A stretch of 64,000 nucleotides of DNA from Podaxis mareebaensis. Its lineage: Eukaryota > Basidiomycota > Agaricomycetes > Agaricales > Agaricaceae. Under the pieces are notes generated by a model that was not told the origin of the DNA, made no database searches, and saw only the letters and a program-made list of their open reading frames with translations. The translations under genes were made by a program, and so were the position numbers. The DNA lies in assembly GCA_018524725.1 (NCBI GenBank), contig JAEUWP010000584.1, forward strand, positions 1 to 64,000, in the 5' to 3' direction. Positions 31,905 to 44,105 of this stretch are shown in pieces. How positions within the stretch are numbered: the stretch's first letter is position 1; each line of letters begins with the position of its first letter.

Positions 31905-32690
31905 GAAGGATCGGGCGCACTGGAGCATCAGCGCATCAATAGGGTTTCCGCGTTTGGTGAAGTAGGAACGGTCCACGAGGTACCGGTTGAAACGAATTTC
32001 ATCTCAGCTTTTCTATCATATTTTCTCTGGGCCTGGCTTACTAGCTCGTGACTCTTATCGGAGGAATTGGGGATATATAGGAAGTTTTTCTTTTCGAACC
32101 ACCTCAGTCGATTACCACTACGACTGAGGTGAGTTAACCTTACTGTTGCGTTCCTACTTGACACTTATTACTATTCGTAGATACTCAAAGCTCGATAGGT
32201 ATATATATTAGTCGATTACCACTACGACTGAGATACTCAAATCTCGATACTGACCAAGGATGCAGAACCGCTAACTCAGACTACGGTATTAGAAATTGAC
32301 ATTTAGGATTTTTACCGACATACGCCACGCCAGCGTCCTGACCCACTCAAAGTCCAGTCAACGTCATCAACGTCGACCTTTCTTGCCCGCCACAGATTTC
32401 CCCGCAGTCACCATCCTCTGGGAATGCCCTGTTGCCGAACGAGGATCGGGCGAGCCGTCGCATCAACAGACCTTCTGCATTAGTGGAGTAGGAACGGCTG
32501 AGTCACAGCATGGACAATCAGCTCGAATTTCGTTATCACTTTTCTATCTTTCCCTTCTGCTGTTTTGGGTCATTGCACACATTTCCTTCCGGACGAGCCG
32601 TAGATATAAAATATGCAAAACCCCTTCAGCTCACTTCAGTCGTTACTGTTACGAGGCCGACTGAGATATATCTATTGTCTAATATCCACA
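31905..32690. repeat. Two diverged copies of a short dispersed repeat
   Basis: About 31,905-32,230 and 32,425-32,690 share blocks in order (GATCGGGCG, CATCAGCGCATCAA/CGTCGCATCAACAG, GAAGTAGGAACGG/GGAGTAGGAACGG, CGAATTTC, TTTTCTATC). Within the first copy two sub-blocks are also repeated at 32,105/32,211 (GTCGATTACCACTACGACTG) and 32,179/32,228 (AGATACTCAAA). The second copy lies exactly in the interruption of the duplicated segment, so it is probably a small mobile element. Ends and TSD were not defined. Confidence 0.4.
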
Positions 32691-32699
32691 GATCTCATG

Positions 32700-33087
32700 G
32701 CGGTCCTAAGCCGCTCAAACACTTCTGCGGATCTCAGTCTCAACTTAGCCCGGTCTAAACGATTGCAGCAGTCGACAGTTCCGTGTTTAGCGCATTTATA
32801 CGTCTTTTTTTTCCCTATTGGCCAGCATGGCGCCTAACGCGTATGCATTGAGTGCCGGGAGATTCTATTGCAAACTGCAGTCCGTGAATTGGTGAAAGAA
32901 GCAATGAAAGGGATGTACGTCGGCGTTGATGAAGAGACCTTCGAGTGTCTCGAGAGCAGCACTGTCCAGTTCCACCCGGTAGTTGTTGTCCGGCCGATAA
33001 CCACCAAAGCAAGAATGGCAGAGTTCGCGTCTATGGTTGGTGCAGAACTTAAAGTCATTTGACAATGAATGAGTCGCCGAGACCCAT
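32700..33087 (-). pseudogene. Cys-rich C-x2-H-x4-C-x2-C protein, broken copy (member 3)
   Basis: Copy of the gene at 29958-30378. The start MGLGDSFIV at 33087 is followed by a one-base insertion that creates a stop after ten codons. Beyond it, in another frame, motif 1 CTNHRRELCHSC is intact. In exon 2 a run of eight A causes a second frameshift, and motif 2 reads CAKHGTVDCCNR, losing its last cysteine. The intron keeps consensus ends. Confidence 0.75.
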
Positions 33088-34138
33088 AGTAATGACACAA
33101 GCGCAGGATACAAGTCGGAATCAAGGGATGGTGGTCGTTTGTGTTCAAGAATGTTGAAAAGGCAACCAAGATGCATATATGCACGCATTGACTGAGTGAT
33201 GTCACGACCAAGCGTCAGAGTTGACTGTGTTAACAGGACTCGGTATTTAGCTCGTCGGCCACCGGGCGCTTCTACCCAATCCAAGAACGTGAGTGGTTCC
33301 GTCGTTGGTAGTTCGACCCTTTACCCAACCTCGGGTGCTCATTCCATGATCACCCTCAAGAGATTATGCTTTACCTATACAGAAGTATGCAAGATTTGTT
33401 TTTCTCTCGATCGTAACTTCCTTGGACACGGATTTCCATGGGAGAAATTTTCATTGTCAGCATCTTCGTTGTAAGATCTCGTTCCGCGGACCACGTGCCA
33501 ATAGATTCCTCTCCTCTCGACTTGTATCACCAGCCTTGAATGGATATTCCCAATCATCCTGCTCTCTCCTTTTAGTATTGCACCAATAGCATATCTTAAC
33601 TTCAAGACACTCTCTGGCGACCTTCAGTACTTCCTGGCCCTGGCGACAAGTCGCTCAATCGTCAATCACGTTTGTACGGGCGTTCCACACCTTTCAGATA
33701 GTTTCGAAGCGATATCTCTTCCACTCTCGAGACTGCGAGCTCCTGTGGATCTATGGGGGATTTTGGAGCAATCTTGGCATTGAGACTTGATTGGTTCAGT
33801 TAGCCTCTTCGGAAACATCCCATCTATCGCTCAGAGGAGCTTCGGTTAGTGATTGGGAACATTATTAGGTGTGAATCCAGCCACCGAAAACCTTTCGGAC
33901 TGGCATGATTCAACGCTACTATACACCTGCCAGGGGCCTCGACCGTAGTGTAACGAAGAAGTTTGACGTGATGGGAATGTCTGTATAAAGTATACACTTT
34001 GTGCCAGCGCCCATCATTGTCTCGCAATTTCTGCGGTGCGTGTCCAGGAGTCGGTCACGACACAGTCCTTTAGCGCTGTGACAGAGTAGCACACGTCGTC
34101 AGCATACCACTTTTGCACTTTCCCAGCCTCTCCCCACT
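33088..34138. other. Intergenic stretch, nothing recognised
   Basis: Contains the end of the segmental repeat (to about 33,390) and then non-coding-looking sequence. A plus-strand run of hydrophobic codons at 33,530-33,840 is interrupted by stops; no family could be named. Confidence 0.35.
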
Positions 34139-34418
34139 ATGGACTCACTTGAATCCGTTATCGCCATATTACTGCTATGGTTACTTAATGAACTCAGCGC
34201 ACGGTGGTTCCGCTTTTCGGGTCGTTCTATTCCTGATGTATCTACTATTTGGAGCGCGGATCATGAACAGATTATCCTCCAGGATGCTGTGGGGGGTCCT
34301 GACGACTCGGCGAGCCATGAGGACTCCGTGGACAAAAGCGAACCCAAGCTCGACTCAATGTTTTCGGACACTCAGTGGCGTGGTTTTCTACCCACACCGG
34401 CACCTGAACCCCTGTCTA
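34139..34418 (+). CDS. Possible first exon of a small protein or of the NACHT gene
   Basis: ATG at 34139 begins MDSLESVIAILLLWLLNELS, a hydrophobic start like a signal anchor, followed by polar and acidic residues. A consensus donor GTAAGC lies at about 34419. The next exon was not identified. Because the downstream NACHT frame lacks its own clear ATG, this could be its 5' exon, but the 320-base gap is longer than other introns here. Confidence 0.35.
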
Positions 34419-34738
34419 GTAAGCACTATTTCGTGTGGGTGGGCTGAAGGTCGACGCTGAATCTAGGAGCCAAGGGCGATTGAACACAGTTGTGTCCAGC
34501 CGTCGCGAAGACAATAATACTGGTCAGTAAATTGATGTAGCTGTGGTCTGAAAATAGTAACATTCTCAAATAGGGTCGGAGAATTGTCAAGGCTCTGATC
34601 AATCGGTGATTGGGACGTATGGGTTCTTCAGCGGCTCCCACAGCTTCGTCTTGAACCAGCCGGCTATGTACAGTGTCAATGAAGCCAAGGGAAAAGGTAC
34701 AGCCGTAGCAAATCCTCGTATGGCATTCTCTGACAGTA

Positions 34739-36115
34739 TTGCCAGTATTGCGATGGCTGGCAAAGTACACGATACCTGGTGCTGAGTTCGACTCCTCCGC
34801 TCGTGACCCGCCCCCTCGTTGCTACCCCGGAACCCGAATTGCGATCATCGAGAAGATTCGGCACTGGATTGACGACCGTGAACGTCTTTATCACCTTCTT
34901 TGGCTTAACGGTCCTGCCGGGGTTGGGAAATCTGCGATCGTTCAAACTCTTGCAGAAGAGCTGTCATCAACACCGAAGCTCGGTGCAACCGTGTTCTTCT
35001 CCAGCCTAAACAACTGCAACAGGCCTTCCCGCGTCCTTCCTACAATCGCCTATCAGTTGGCCGTCAGGATTCCGGCATATAAAGAATATCTCGAGAAAAA
35101 GATGATTGATGACCCAAGGTTGTTGGAGAAGAGTGTCGGGCACCAGTTCCACAGTCTTATTGTTTGGCCCTATACGAGCCTCGGGTTGGCGACAAAGCAT
35201 GGTGCATGGGTTATCTTGTTGGACGGTCTGGATGAATGCGATGGGAAAGAGGCACAAATTTCTATCATCAAACTCATCAGCCGCTTTTCACGACAATATC
35301 CCGCAGCCCCCTTCGTTTGGCTCATCTCGAGTCGTCCTGAAGCCCATTTAAGCGTCGCATTTGAATCTAGGGAAGTCGGCGGCACGTTCTGGACACATTA
35401 CATTTCCCCGAATTCTCATCTGGCATGCCGTGACGTCGAGAAATTCATACGGGCCAGATTTGAGGAGATACGCAACACATATGCTAACCTCATGCCAGCC
35501 GCTGCTCCTTGGCCTCTCGAACGTGATATAGTTGCAATTTGCGATGCTTCCTTAGGGTTCTTCATCTTTCCTTCAGCACTGATCCGATTCATTGATGACC
35601 CACATATCTGCGACCCCATCTCCCAACTCATGGTCATCCTTTCCGTCACCGGAGAAGTCCAGACAGATCCCCTTACTACCCTTCACACATTCTACTCCAG
35701 GATTCTTGACGGCGTACCAAAAAGCATGCTACCCGATTTAAAGCTGCTACTTGCATATGCGTTAATGTCTCCCTCACCCATCATTCAAAATGACGAAGGT
35801 GGTGACAATTATCCGTTAGTGCTTAGTGCCACTTTGTTTGGCATAGAGCAGCATGCCGTCTATGCTGTCCTTCAAAAGCTTCACTCAGTGGTCAGAGTGC
35901 CTGCCCTCAGCAAGTCAGGACTTCAGGATATCAGGTTTTATCACACTTCTTTTGCTGATTTCCTATGTGATGCATCAAAATCAGGAGCCTATGCAATTGA
36001 TCCTGAGCATTTTCATAAGAAACTTTGGTGGAGTTCTTTTGTGATAACACAAAGGAAATATCCATTCTGTGGGTTTACTTTTTTGCAGACTTTTACATAT
36101 TTGTCTCTAAACTAA
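34739..36115 (+). CDS. NACHT-domain NTPase (fungal NLR/STAND type), 5' end unresolved
   Basis: NACHT proteins are STAND NTPases; in fungi they act in non-self recognition and cell-death signalling, with various effector and repeat domains. The frame opens at 34739 without an ATG, so a 5' exon is missing from the model. It shows the pre-NACHT block PPPRCYPGTRIAIIEKIRHW, Walker A LLWLNGPAGVGKSAIVQTLA (about 34906-34965), RPSRVLPTIAYQLA, Walker B VILLDGLDECDGKEAQI (about 35212-35262), the sensor PFVWLISSRPEAHLS, and the winged-helix part ending at RFYHTSFADFLCD and then QTFTYLSLN. The order and spacing fit Agaricomycete NACHT proteins. No WD or ankyrin repeats follow. From about 35,850 the coding sequence loses almost all CpG, in step with the transposon block next to it. 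A frame at 36182-36457 resembles the region after NACHT in such proteins and may be a further exon. Confidence 0.85.
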   Translation: MPVLRWLAKYTIPGAEFDSSARDPPPRCYPGTRIAIIEKIRHWIDDRERLYHLLWLNGPAGVGKSAIVQTLAEELSSTPKLGATVFFSSLNNCNRPSRVLPTIAYQLAVRIPAYKEYLEKKMIDDPRLLEKSVGHQFHSLIVWPYTSLGLATKHGAWVILLDGLDECDGKEAQISIIKLISRFSRQYPAAPFVWLISSRPEAHLSVAFESREVGGTFWTHYISPNSHLACRDVEKFIRARFEEIRNTYANLMPAAAPWPLERDIVAICDASLGFFIFPSALIRFIDDPHICDPISQLMVILSVTGEVQTDPLTTLHTFYSRILDGVPKSMLPDLKLLLAYALMSPSPIIQNDEGGDNYPLVLSATLFGIEQHAVYAVLQKLHSVVRVPALSKSGLQDIRFYHTSFADFLCDASKSGAYAIDPEHFHKKLWWSSFVITQRKYPFCGFTFLQTFTYLSLN

Positions 36116-38095
36116 CCAATAGACTTAGATACCAGCTCTTGTCCTCCAATTCAACTGGCTTGAGATCCAGCAAACTACTCTATGGATATTCTGAGTAGAC
36201 TCTGGTCAGCAGCACTTTATGATCTTATCCACCACTTTCCATCCAGTTGTCCATATCATAGTCATGGGAGATTTAACCATCTCCAATTGTCCCTAAATTC
36301 TGCAGAGCTCCAACAAGCATTTGAGGAGATTGATTTTAGCAGGCTTATCTTCTGGAGGCATAGGAGCACTATCATCAATCTCATTAACTTTTCTAGGTGG
36401 TTAGCATATGATGTGAGCATCTTTAATCAATGTTCATTGATATTTCCTAACATATGACTTAGGCTCCTTCAGTCCTTACAGAGTTTGGTCTATTGAGGAG
36501 GGTTCTTCTTCAAGATCTAAACTTCACCTATATTCCAGAGAACCAGCTAGCTTTGAAGACATTATGGAAGGTCACAGAGACTCAGGGAAGGATCATCTGT
36601 TCACAGGAGAGTGGTTATACAAATACACCCCATCAGGTAAGTATTGTATACATTTAGTCCTAATTTCTCATGGAGTTCAATTCTAACTATACTGTATAGT
36701 TCCTCCATACAAGCTGGCATACATATATAACACCAATTGAGGATCTAATTCAGATATTGAACAAACTTTCCAATGATAGTCCAATGCTACATGCTTTGGT
36801 AGTTGGAAAAGAGCCATCCAAAAGTTGTGTGTTCATATGTATCAAGCCAAAACTGTCAGAATGGTGTACATTCTATTATTTACCTTATTGTCAATAGAAT
36901 GTCTTACAATGTATTAAGGGATTTCTTCAGGTTGTTCTATTAAAAATAGCTCTACACTCTATATGACCCTCAATTCCATAGTCAACCTCAAGAAATTGTA
37001 CTTCACCTTTATGGAAAGGTAGAGAAGCTATTTCTTAATCTTAATCTCCTCAGATCCTGATTTTAAATAGAGGAAGCCTCTTTGACAGATCTTTGTGAGA
37101 AGACCTGATTTTGGGAACTGTTACAAGGTTCCTTTTGCCTAAGCAATGCCTAAGTTGGAGGCTATCCTTATAGTAAGATGAGTAGATAATCTTTAGCCTA
37201 CACAGGTCTAAAGGAGTCTACTGTTATGAATATTGCAGACTCCAAGATCACCAAGGAGACCAAAGAGACTGAGGAGCAGGCTTACGAAGACTGGGATTTG
37301 ATGAAGCATATGATGGTTAGCCTCTGGCAGGAAACCACTGAGTTGCATCAGACACTTGATTGGGAAATGTGTGAGAAGGTAGATGAAGCATGTTGCTACC
37401 ACAGAGTATACTTCCCTTGTGATGATGATCTGTGATTAAATGCTGAACTTACCATTTCCATTCTTAGACACTTTCTATATTTGGACCAGGTATAAGTTTC
37501 ATCTCCTCTGCCATACTTATGTTCACATCAATAGTGTTCACTCATGCAGACTTTTACTTATGACATATGCACTCCTCTTCTATATGCCTATATGCCATAT
37601 GCCCTATGCCCTATGCACTCCTTTCTTTTGCCTCCCTTTGATATTCGTCTTCTATGTTACAATTGATTTACTTCCTTAAGTAGTCATTGGACTTAGTATA
37701 TGTACACCACCTGGACATGTAGATTAGACAAGTCTAATCTTAACACATGTTACCTACTCTTGGAACTTGAATAAGTCCTTGAGCAACAGTAGCATGTTAA
37801 GTCTACAACTCTTCACCCTTGTGGATAGCTTTTCCCTCTCAGGCTTCTTGTCAACATCTTGTCCTATGGAGTGTGCAATCTATATGAGTTCACTGCCTAG
37901 AGACAATGTGAACAGCCACCCAAGGTTAAACAGAGCAGCTCCTATTGACTTGTATAGGACTAGGACCTCTGCTTGTCTCTCTTACAAGGATAGGCTCCAA
38001 CTTAGGCATTGCTCAGCCAAAGAAGAAACCTTGTAACATCAAGATTAGACTTCCCTCATGTGCTGATCCCATGTTGTAATTCCATCCCAACTACT
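36116..38095 (+). other. CpG-depleted stretch between NACHT gene and Gypsy element
   Basis: Short plus-strand frames at 36182-36457 (MDILSRLWSAALYDLIHHF) and 37226-37435 are the only coding candidates; the first may belong to the NACHT protein. The block around 36,975 (TCAACCTCAAGAAATTGTAC) resembles the block TCACCCTCAAGAGATTA near 30,655 and 33,350. From about 37,700 to 38,038 the sequence could be LTR-like (TGTACACC ... TTGTAACA), but no second LTR was found in the window. Confidence 0.3.
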
Positions 38096-38330
38096 GTTCT
38101 CATTGCTCCACACTGTGTATGTAGTCACCCTGAGGTTCTCATTGCTTCGCACTGTGCCATCAGGACATTGTTGGTTCTCATTGCTTGGTGCTGTGCCTAA
38201 ACAACACCAAGTTCCCCTTCTTGACTGTAATTTGCCCACTTGTTGTTTGGTGGTCTGGCAAGGAAGCCTGTAATATGCCCACTCAATGTTTGGTGGTCTG
38301 TCAGAAGAAGACCCTCTGACTGTAAATTGC
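38096..38330. repeat. Two short tandem-repeat arrays
   Basis: Array 1: three copies of a ~40-base unit starting GTTCTCATTGCT at about 38096, 38135 and 38174. Array 2: two copies and a partial third of a ~45-base unit with CTGTAATTTGCCCAC and GTTTGGTGGTCTG at about 38225, 38269 and 38320. They lie just before the Gypsy coding part, in what may be its 5' leader. Confidence 0.7.
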
Positions 38331-38840
38331 ATCAATGTTTGTCAAGGTGAAGTGTTCTCGATCAACAGAAATTGAACAGCATTCTCAATTAATAGAAATT
38401 GACAGCCCTCAATCATTTGCCCCTTCTTCTATTTATTCTACCTTATCATCTTCCTGGACTTCTTCACAGGACAATATTTCCTTTTTCTCTTCAATTCCTA
38501 CTGAGCTTTGACACCTTGACCTCACATGGAATCAGATTCAAGAATTGATTCAAGCCCTCATTGAGAGGAACCTTGAATGTCCTTCCACTCCCCCACTCCC
38601 CTCACCATCTCAGGAGAAGCTGCCACATTATTGGAACAAGTTAGAGCCCAGGGCTCAGACAGCAGTGACAAAACAGCTAGACAATCAGCATCCCCTGTCT
38701 CACCCATCATATCTCCAGCTAGAACAAGACCACTGAGAAGAGTCAGATCTCTTGACCTCAACAAAGTTGCCCCTTGGGAACCACAACTTACTGCCAATAT
38801 TAGAGGAAGAAGAGAAGCAGCTAGAGAATGAAGACAACAA

Positions 38841-40503
38841 ATGTCAACCACTATCACTATCCCTCCTGCTGTTGTACAACCACCTCAGCAACTTGCTCAA
38901 CCTCCAAGTGCCACCTCAATTCCACCCCTATACCAGCAACAACCATCACAACACCCTACTCCTGCTCCCCAACAACCAGTACAACTGCCAGTTCCTAGAA
39001 TGGACTCCACAGCACCCATCAACCAAGCTGCCACTTTTGCATTTGGGAGCAATATCATGTCCCTGAACCAAAGATTCTTCCAACAGCCCCTCTTTACCAA
39101 CCCAGTGATTTCCAGACATCAAACAGCTGGAATTGTACAAGGAAATCAGGGAAACCCACCTCAGACTGGAGCAGCTTAGCCAGCAAACCCACTGCAAGCA
39201 GGAAGCCCTCACCCACCTCCTGGACTACCTCTGTCTGGATGACCACCTTCAGGACCAGGGCAACCAGGTCCAAACCCACCACTGGGACTGCCAGGAGCAC
39301 CACCTCCACCAGGACCTCCCACACTAGGACAACCAGGAGCACCTCCACCAGGATTTGGATTTCCCCAACAAGCACAAATACCTGCCATCCCTTCCATGCC
39401 AAAATATGAGGCACCACCCTTGTATGACAGAGACCCATGGAAGTACCTAGCATGGAAGCAGCAATGTGTCTTGTACATCATTGCCAACCAGCATAAATTT
39501 CCTACCAACCATAATGCCATCATATTCATGCTCTACTACATTGGAGGAGCAGTGGAACCATGGAAAACAAAATATCTCTGCTAACATAACTTCAATGGAG
39601 TATTACATCTCAGAATGTTCAATGCTTTCCAAGATGAGCTCAACAGAGTCTTCCTCCCTTACAACTACACTGAAGATGCTCTCTGACAACTCCATGCTCT
39701 CAAGCAGAAATGAAGACCAGTGGACCAGTACATCTCCAAGTTCAAAGTCCTTGCCATCCAAGCAGGGATGGTCAATCCCCAAGAACTCATCTATCAATTC
39801 AGAGAAGGTCTGGACTTTGAAATCAGTCTCAAAACCATTGCCCTCAGACCTGGACCAGATATTGACATCTGGTTTGAAGCAGCAAGAGCAGCAGAAGAGC
39901 AACATTGCATGGAGAACAACTATTGAGCTAGCCACACCTAAGAACAAACCAATAGAGCTATACTCCAACTGAAAAAGAAGGCATCCTATAATACAAATTG
40001 GTCAAGAAGCCAAGCATATAAAGATCCATATGCCATGGATGTGAATAACTTGGCATTAGCACTCTCTGAAATCGCACTTGAAGAAGATTACCATCTGGAA
40101 GAAGACCCCAATGCAGAAGTCAACAAAGTTGAAGAAAATCATGACATCCTGGAGATGTTTCTTCAGAACATCCTTACACCAAAAATGTGCAATGACCTCA
40201 AGCAGGGCAAATGTTTCAACTGTGGTCAAACAGGACATTTTGCTCAAGAATGTCTGAAGAGATCAAACCCACCACAATCAACACGAAATCTACCACAAAA
40301 CACCCAAGCAAACATAAGCCACCTGTACCCCCTAAATTACCCCATGACAAAGAGAAGCAGCAGAAGCAAAAAGCCATGTTCACCTGGATCAATGAGATAA
40401 TCCAAGAAGCAGATAATGAAGAAGTCACTGAGATCTTCATGGAGTTCTCCAACTCCACTAGTGCTCAAGCAAAGGAAATCCAGGATTTTGCCTCAGATGA
40501 CTA
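38841..40503 (+). pseudogene. Gypsy gag remnant with CCHC zinc knuckle
   Basis: A P/Q-rich start (MSTTITIPPAVVQPPQQ) is followed by blocks KYEAPPLYDRDPWKYLAWKQ, YISKFKVLAIQAGMVNPQEL and FEAARAAEEQHCMENNY typical of Gypsy capsid. Then comes the zinc knuckle CFNCGQTGHFAQEC (about 40211-40252), which fits C-x2-C-x4-H-x4-C. Several stops (for example near 39583 and 39925) and frame changes disrupt it. It would make the capsid and nucleocapsid of the element. Confidence 0.8.
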
Positions 40504-40509
40504 GTTTCC

Positions 40510-43380
40510 ATGTCTAGATTGTCTAGAGTAAAGAAAGATGCACCAAAGAATGATTCTTTTCCCTCCTCTTATTTGTTTTCTAATGGACTGATTTCTGATT
40601 CCTATCTCTGTCCAAAGGACAAAATTACACCCCCTTCCTTTTCCCAGAATGAAGTATCAGCCTCTGAATTGTGTCTACAGACTCATCAATCCAACACCTT
40701 TTACTGCCCCATTACTGTGCATCTCTCTGAAAAATCCATGGAAAACCTTGCACTAATAGATTCTGGAGCAGGATGAGATTTCATTGACCACTGGTTGGTT
40801 GAAAAATGGAACCTGAAAATGTCACCACTGAAGAAACCAATCAAGGTCAGAAATGCCAATGGAACTCTCAACAAAGATAAGTAAATCACCCACTCTGTTA
40901 CCCTCGATTTCACCATCTACAGGAAACAAATGAAGATGGATTTGCAGGTGATTAATCTAGGACAACCTAGAATAATCTTGGGAATTCCTTGGCTTGCCAA
41001 GTACAACCCTGACATCAATTGGTCAAAATGAACTCTCTCATGGAGACATTTAATAGAAAACACCATGCTCCCTTCAATAATCAATGACACTCTTTCCAAC
41101 ATCTATGTGAATGAGCTTGAAGAAGATTTCTCTGAGGAAAACTTCACCAAAATCAATGCCAAAACCTCCTACTCACAGATACTCCCCCAAGCAGAAGAGC
41201 AAAAGAAGGAAACTGACCCTGAGAAAATAGTCCCACAAGAATTTCATGAATATCTCAACCTTTTCTCTCAAAAGAAAAGTGAAAGATTTCCTTCTGCTCA
41301 ACAATGGGACCACTGGATTGAAACCAAGGAAACTTTCATATTGAAAGCTTTCCCCTCTTACAAGCTTTCCCTAGCTGAAGAGAAGGAGCTCAACAAATTC
41401 CTTGAAGAAAACCTTGTGAAAGGATACATCAGACCCTCAAAATCCCCTATGGCCTTGCTGTTTTTCTTCATATCAAAAAAAGATGGAAAACTCAGGCCTT
41501 GTCAGGACTATTGGTACCTTAACAACCACACAGTCAAGAACAGCTACCCTATCCCCTTGATTCAATCCATACTCAACAAACTACAAGGCTCAAAATACTT
41601 CACCACACTCAATGTCAGACTCAGCTACAACAATATTTGCATTGTAGAAGAAGACAGATAGAAAGGAGCTTTCCACATGCACTGGAGACTATTCAAACTG
41701 ACAGTTATGTTCTTCAGAATGTGCAATAGTCTGGCAACATTCCAGAACATGATGGATACTATCCTCACTCCCCTCATTGTGCAGAACAAAGTCATCATCT
41801 ACATGGACAACATCCTTATCCATGCCCCAACAAAAGCCAAACTCAAGAAAATGACATGAGAAGTATTTAAGATCTTGCAAAAGCATGATCTTTACCTCAA
41901 ATGCAAAAAATGTGAATTCAAAAAGACAACCCTCACCTATCTCAGATTCATCATTTCTCCAAATGAAGTCAAGATGGACCCTGATAAACTCAAGGGAATA
42001 GCAGATTGGCCTACCCCCAAGACAGTCCACAATGTATGAAAGTTCATTGGGTTCTGCAATTTCTATCACAAGTTCATCAAGCAAGTCTCTACCCCTTAAC
42101 ACACTCCTTAAGAAATCCAACACTCCTTTCTGCTGGATGAAAGAAGCTGATGATGCATTCAGGAAATTAAAACAACATTTCTTGGAGGAACCTGTCTTGA
42201 TCACCCCTGATCCCTCCAAGCCATTCAAAATTCAAACTGACACTTCCACCTATGCTTCTGGAGCAGTGCTCCTCCAGAAGGACTCAAATGGTGTGCTACA
42301 TCCATGCTTCTATTACTCCAAACCATTCTCCCAAGCTGAACAGAATTACCATGCATTGGAACAAGAGTTCCTAGCCATCATCCATACTTTACAGGAATGG
42401 CATCACTACATCAATGGATCACCTTATGAAATGACAATATGGATAGATCACAACATCATTCATTGGGCCAAGCCATCAAAACTCTCAAGACAAACCATTA
42501 GATGGTCCACTGTAATCAGTGTCCATAAAATCAAGATTTGCCACATCCCCAGATCTAAGAACTGCACTGCTGATGCTTTGTTTAGAAGACCTGACCATGC
42601 CTCAACAAGTAAAGACATGGAACTCAAACCTACCAAAGTGGCCATTCCATTAGAGAAGTTCCAAACTAGTGACTTTACCAATGCTGATGCAAAATTGGCT
42701 AATTCAGGAGAAAACAATGAAGTCAACATCATAGACCCTGATATTGAAAATGAAGCCCAAAAAGGGAAGGATGGAGCCATAGAATTGGATCAAGAAGGTC
42801 ATATCCAACTTCCCATGACTCCATGCTTAAGAAGTGCTTATTGCAGCATGTGCACAATGCACCAGCTGCAGGACACCCTGGAGTTGCTGAAACCCTCAGG
42901 AAACTTCAGGAATATGTCATCTGGCCTGGCATTTGCACCTATATCACAAACTACATGAAAGGATGCCCCACCTGCTAGCAATACAAGATTAGCAGACAAC
43001 CCTTGAAGCCTCCCCTGCAACTGATTCCAGGTCCCTGATCATCATGGCCTTTCACCCAGATGTCCATGGACCTCATCACAGACCTCCCTGAGTCCAATGG
43101 ATATGATGCAATATTATCCATGGTGGACCACAGTCTTATGAAGGGGATAATCATAGTACCCACCTCTAAATCTGCCACTGCTGATCAAATTGCAGACATC
43201 TTGATCAAGCACATGTTCACTCACACAGGAATACCCAATAAAATCATTTTGGACAGAGATCCCCAATTTATGGCAAAATTGATACAAGCCATGTTCAAGA
43301 AGCTAAACATCAATCATGTGCCTTCCACTGCCTACCACCCTCAGTCAGATGGATCAACTGAGTGATTTAATCAAGAAATC
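40510..43380 (+). pseudogene. Gypsy pol remnant: protease, RT, RNase H, integrase
   Basis: Protease: ENLALIDSGAG, then a stop where CGA would give arginine, then DFIDHWLVEKWNL (about 40742-40810). RT: GYIRPSKSPMALLFFFISKK, then DGKLRPCQDYWYLN (about 41420-41525), and VIIYMDNILIHAP (about 41794-41832), where the active-site Y-x-D-D has become Y-M-D-N. RNase H: FKIQTDTSTYASGAVLLQKD (about 42226) and CTADALFRRPD. Integrase core: MSMDLITDLPESNGYDAIL (about 43060) and KIILDRDPQF, then AYHPQSDGSTE followed by a TGA stop at the next, normally arginine, codon. The lost RT aspartate and the stops mean it is inactive. Confidence 0.88.
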
Positions 43381-43383
43381 AAG

Positions 43384-44105
43384 ATGTACCTGTCAGCTTA
43401 TTGTGCTCAAAACCCCCACACCTGGCCCAAACACCTCCCTTTAGTTGAATTCTCCCATAATTCCAGGACACATGCCAATCACCAGCAGATGCCATTTGAA
43501 CTCATGTATGGCCACCTGCTCAAAGCTTTCCCTACTGAGCTAGCACCAACAAACTCCCCATTGGCTGAAGAAAGAATGAATTGGATTATAAATATCTGAG
43601 AAGCTGCAAAAATAGCATATGACACTTTGCATAAAATTATGACAGAATAGACACAAATGCATACACTACCAAAAATAGAACCTGGCCAAAAGGTTTGGCT
43701 TGATGCTCAAAATCTCCCTATTCAGGTTACATCAAGGAAAATTGCCACCTGTCAACTAGGCCCATTCACCATCATTAGGAAATGCAGAAATGTATCCTAC
43801 AAGCTATCTCTCCCAAAGAGCTGGAAGATACACAATGTCTTCCATGTCCAGTATCTCTATCCCATCACTGAAAACACATTTATAGCAAACACTTCTCAAG
43901 GCCTCCACCTGACCTCATCCAAGGAGAAGAAGAATGGGAAGTCAAAGCCATAGTGGCACACCATCACACTAGAAGACAAGGATTAGAGTTTCTAGTACAT
44001 TGGAAGGGATACCCAGAATTGGAACAAACCTGGCAAAATTTGACAGACCTGTGCAATTCCAAGACCCTCCTTGATGTTTATAAACTGCAACATAGCCTCC
44101 ACTGA
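43384..44105 (+). pseudogene. Gypsy integrase C-terminus with chromodomain
   Basis: The frame at 43384-43599 (FSHNSRTHANHQQMPFELMY) and 43657-43953 (GQKVWLDAQNLPIQVTSRKI; HNVFHVQYLYP) is the integrase C-terminal part with the GPY/F-like region. It is followed in another frame by a chromodomain: HHTRRQGLEFLVHWKGYPEL, then EQTWQNLTDL (about 43962-44055). Chromodomains guide such elements to heterochromatin. The chromodomain keeps the aromatic residues W-K-G-Y and W. Confidence 0.82.

Noticed and set aside
37700..38038. 5' LTR of the Gypsy element
   Set aside because: The TG...CA ends are suggestive, but no second copy was seen to the right within the window, so it is only mentioned in passing.
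38096..38330. CRISPR-like array
   Set aside because: The repeats are directly adjacent imperfect tandem units without unique spacers, in a eukaryotic transposon context.
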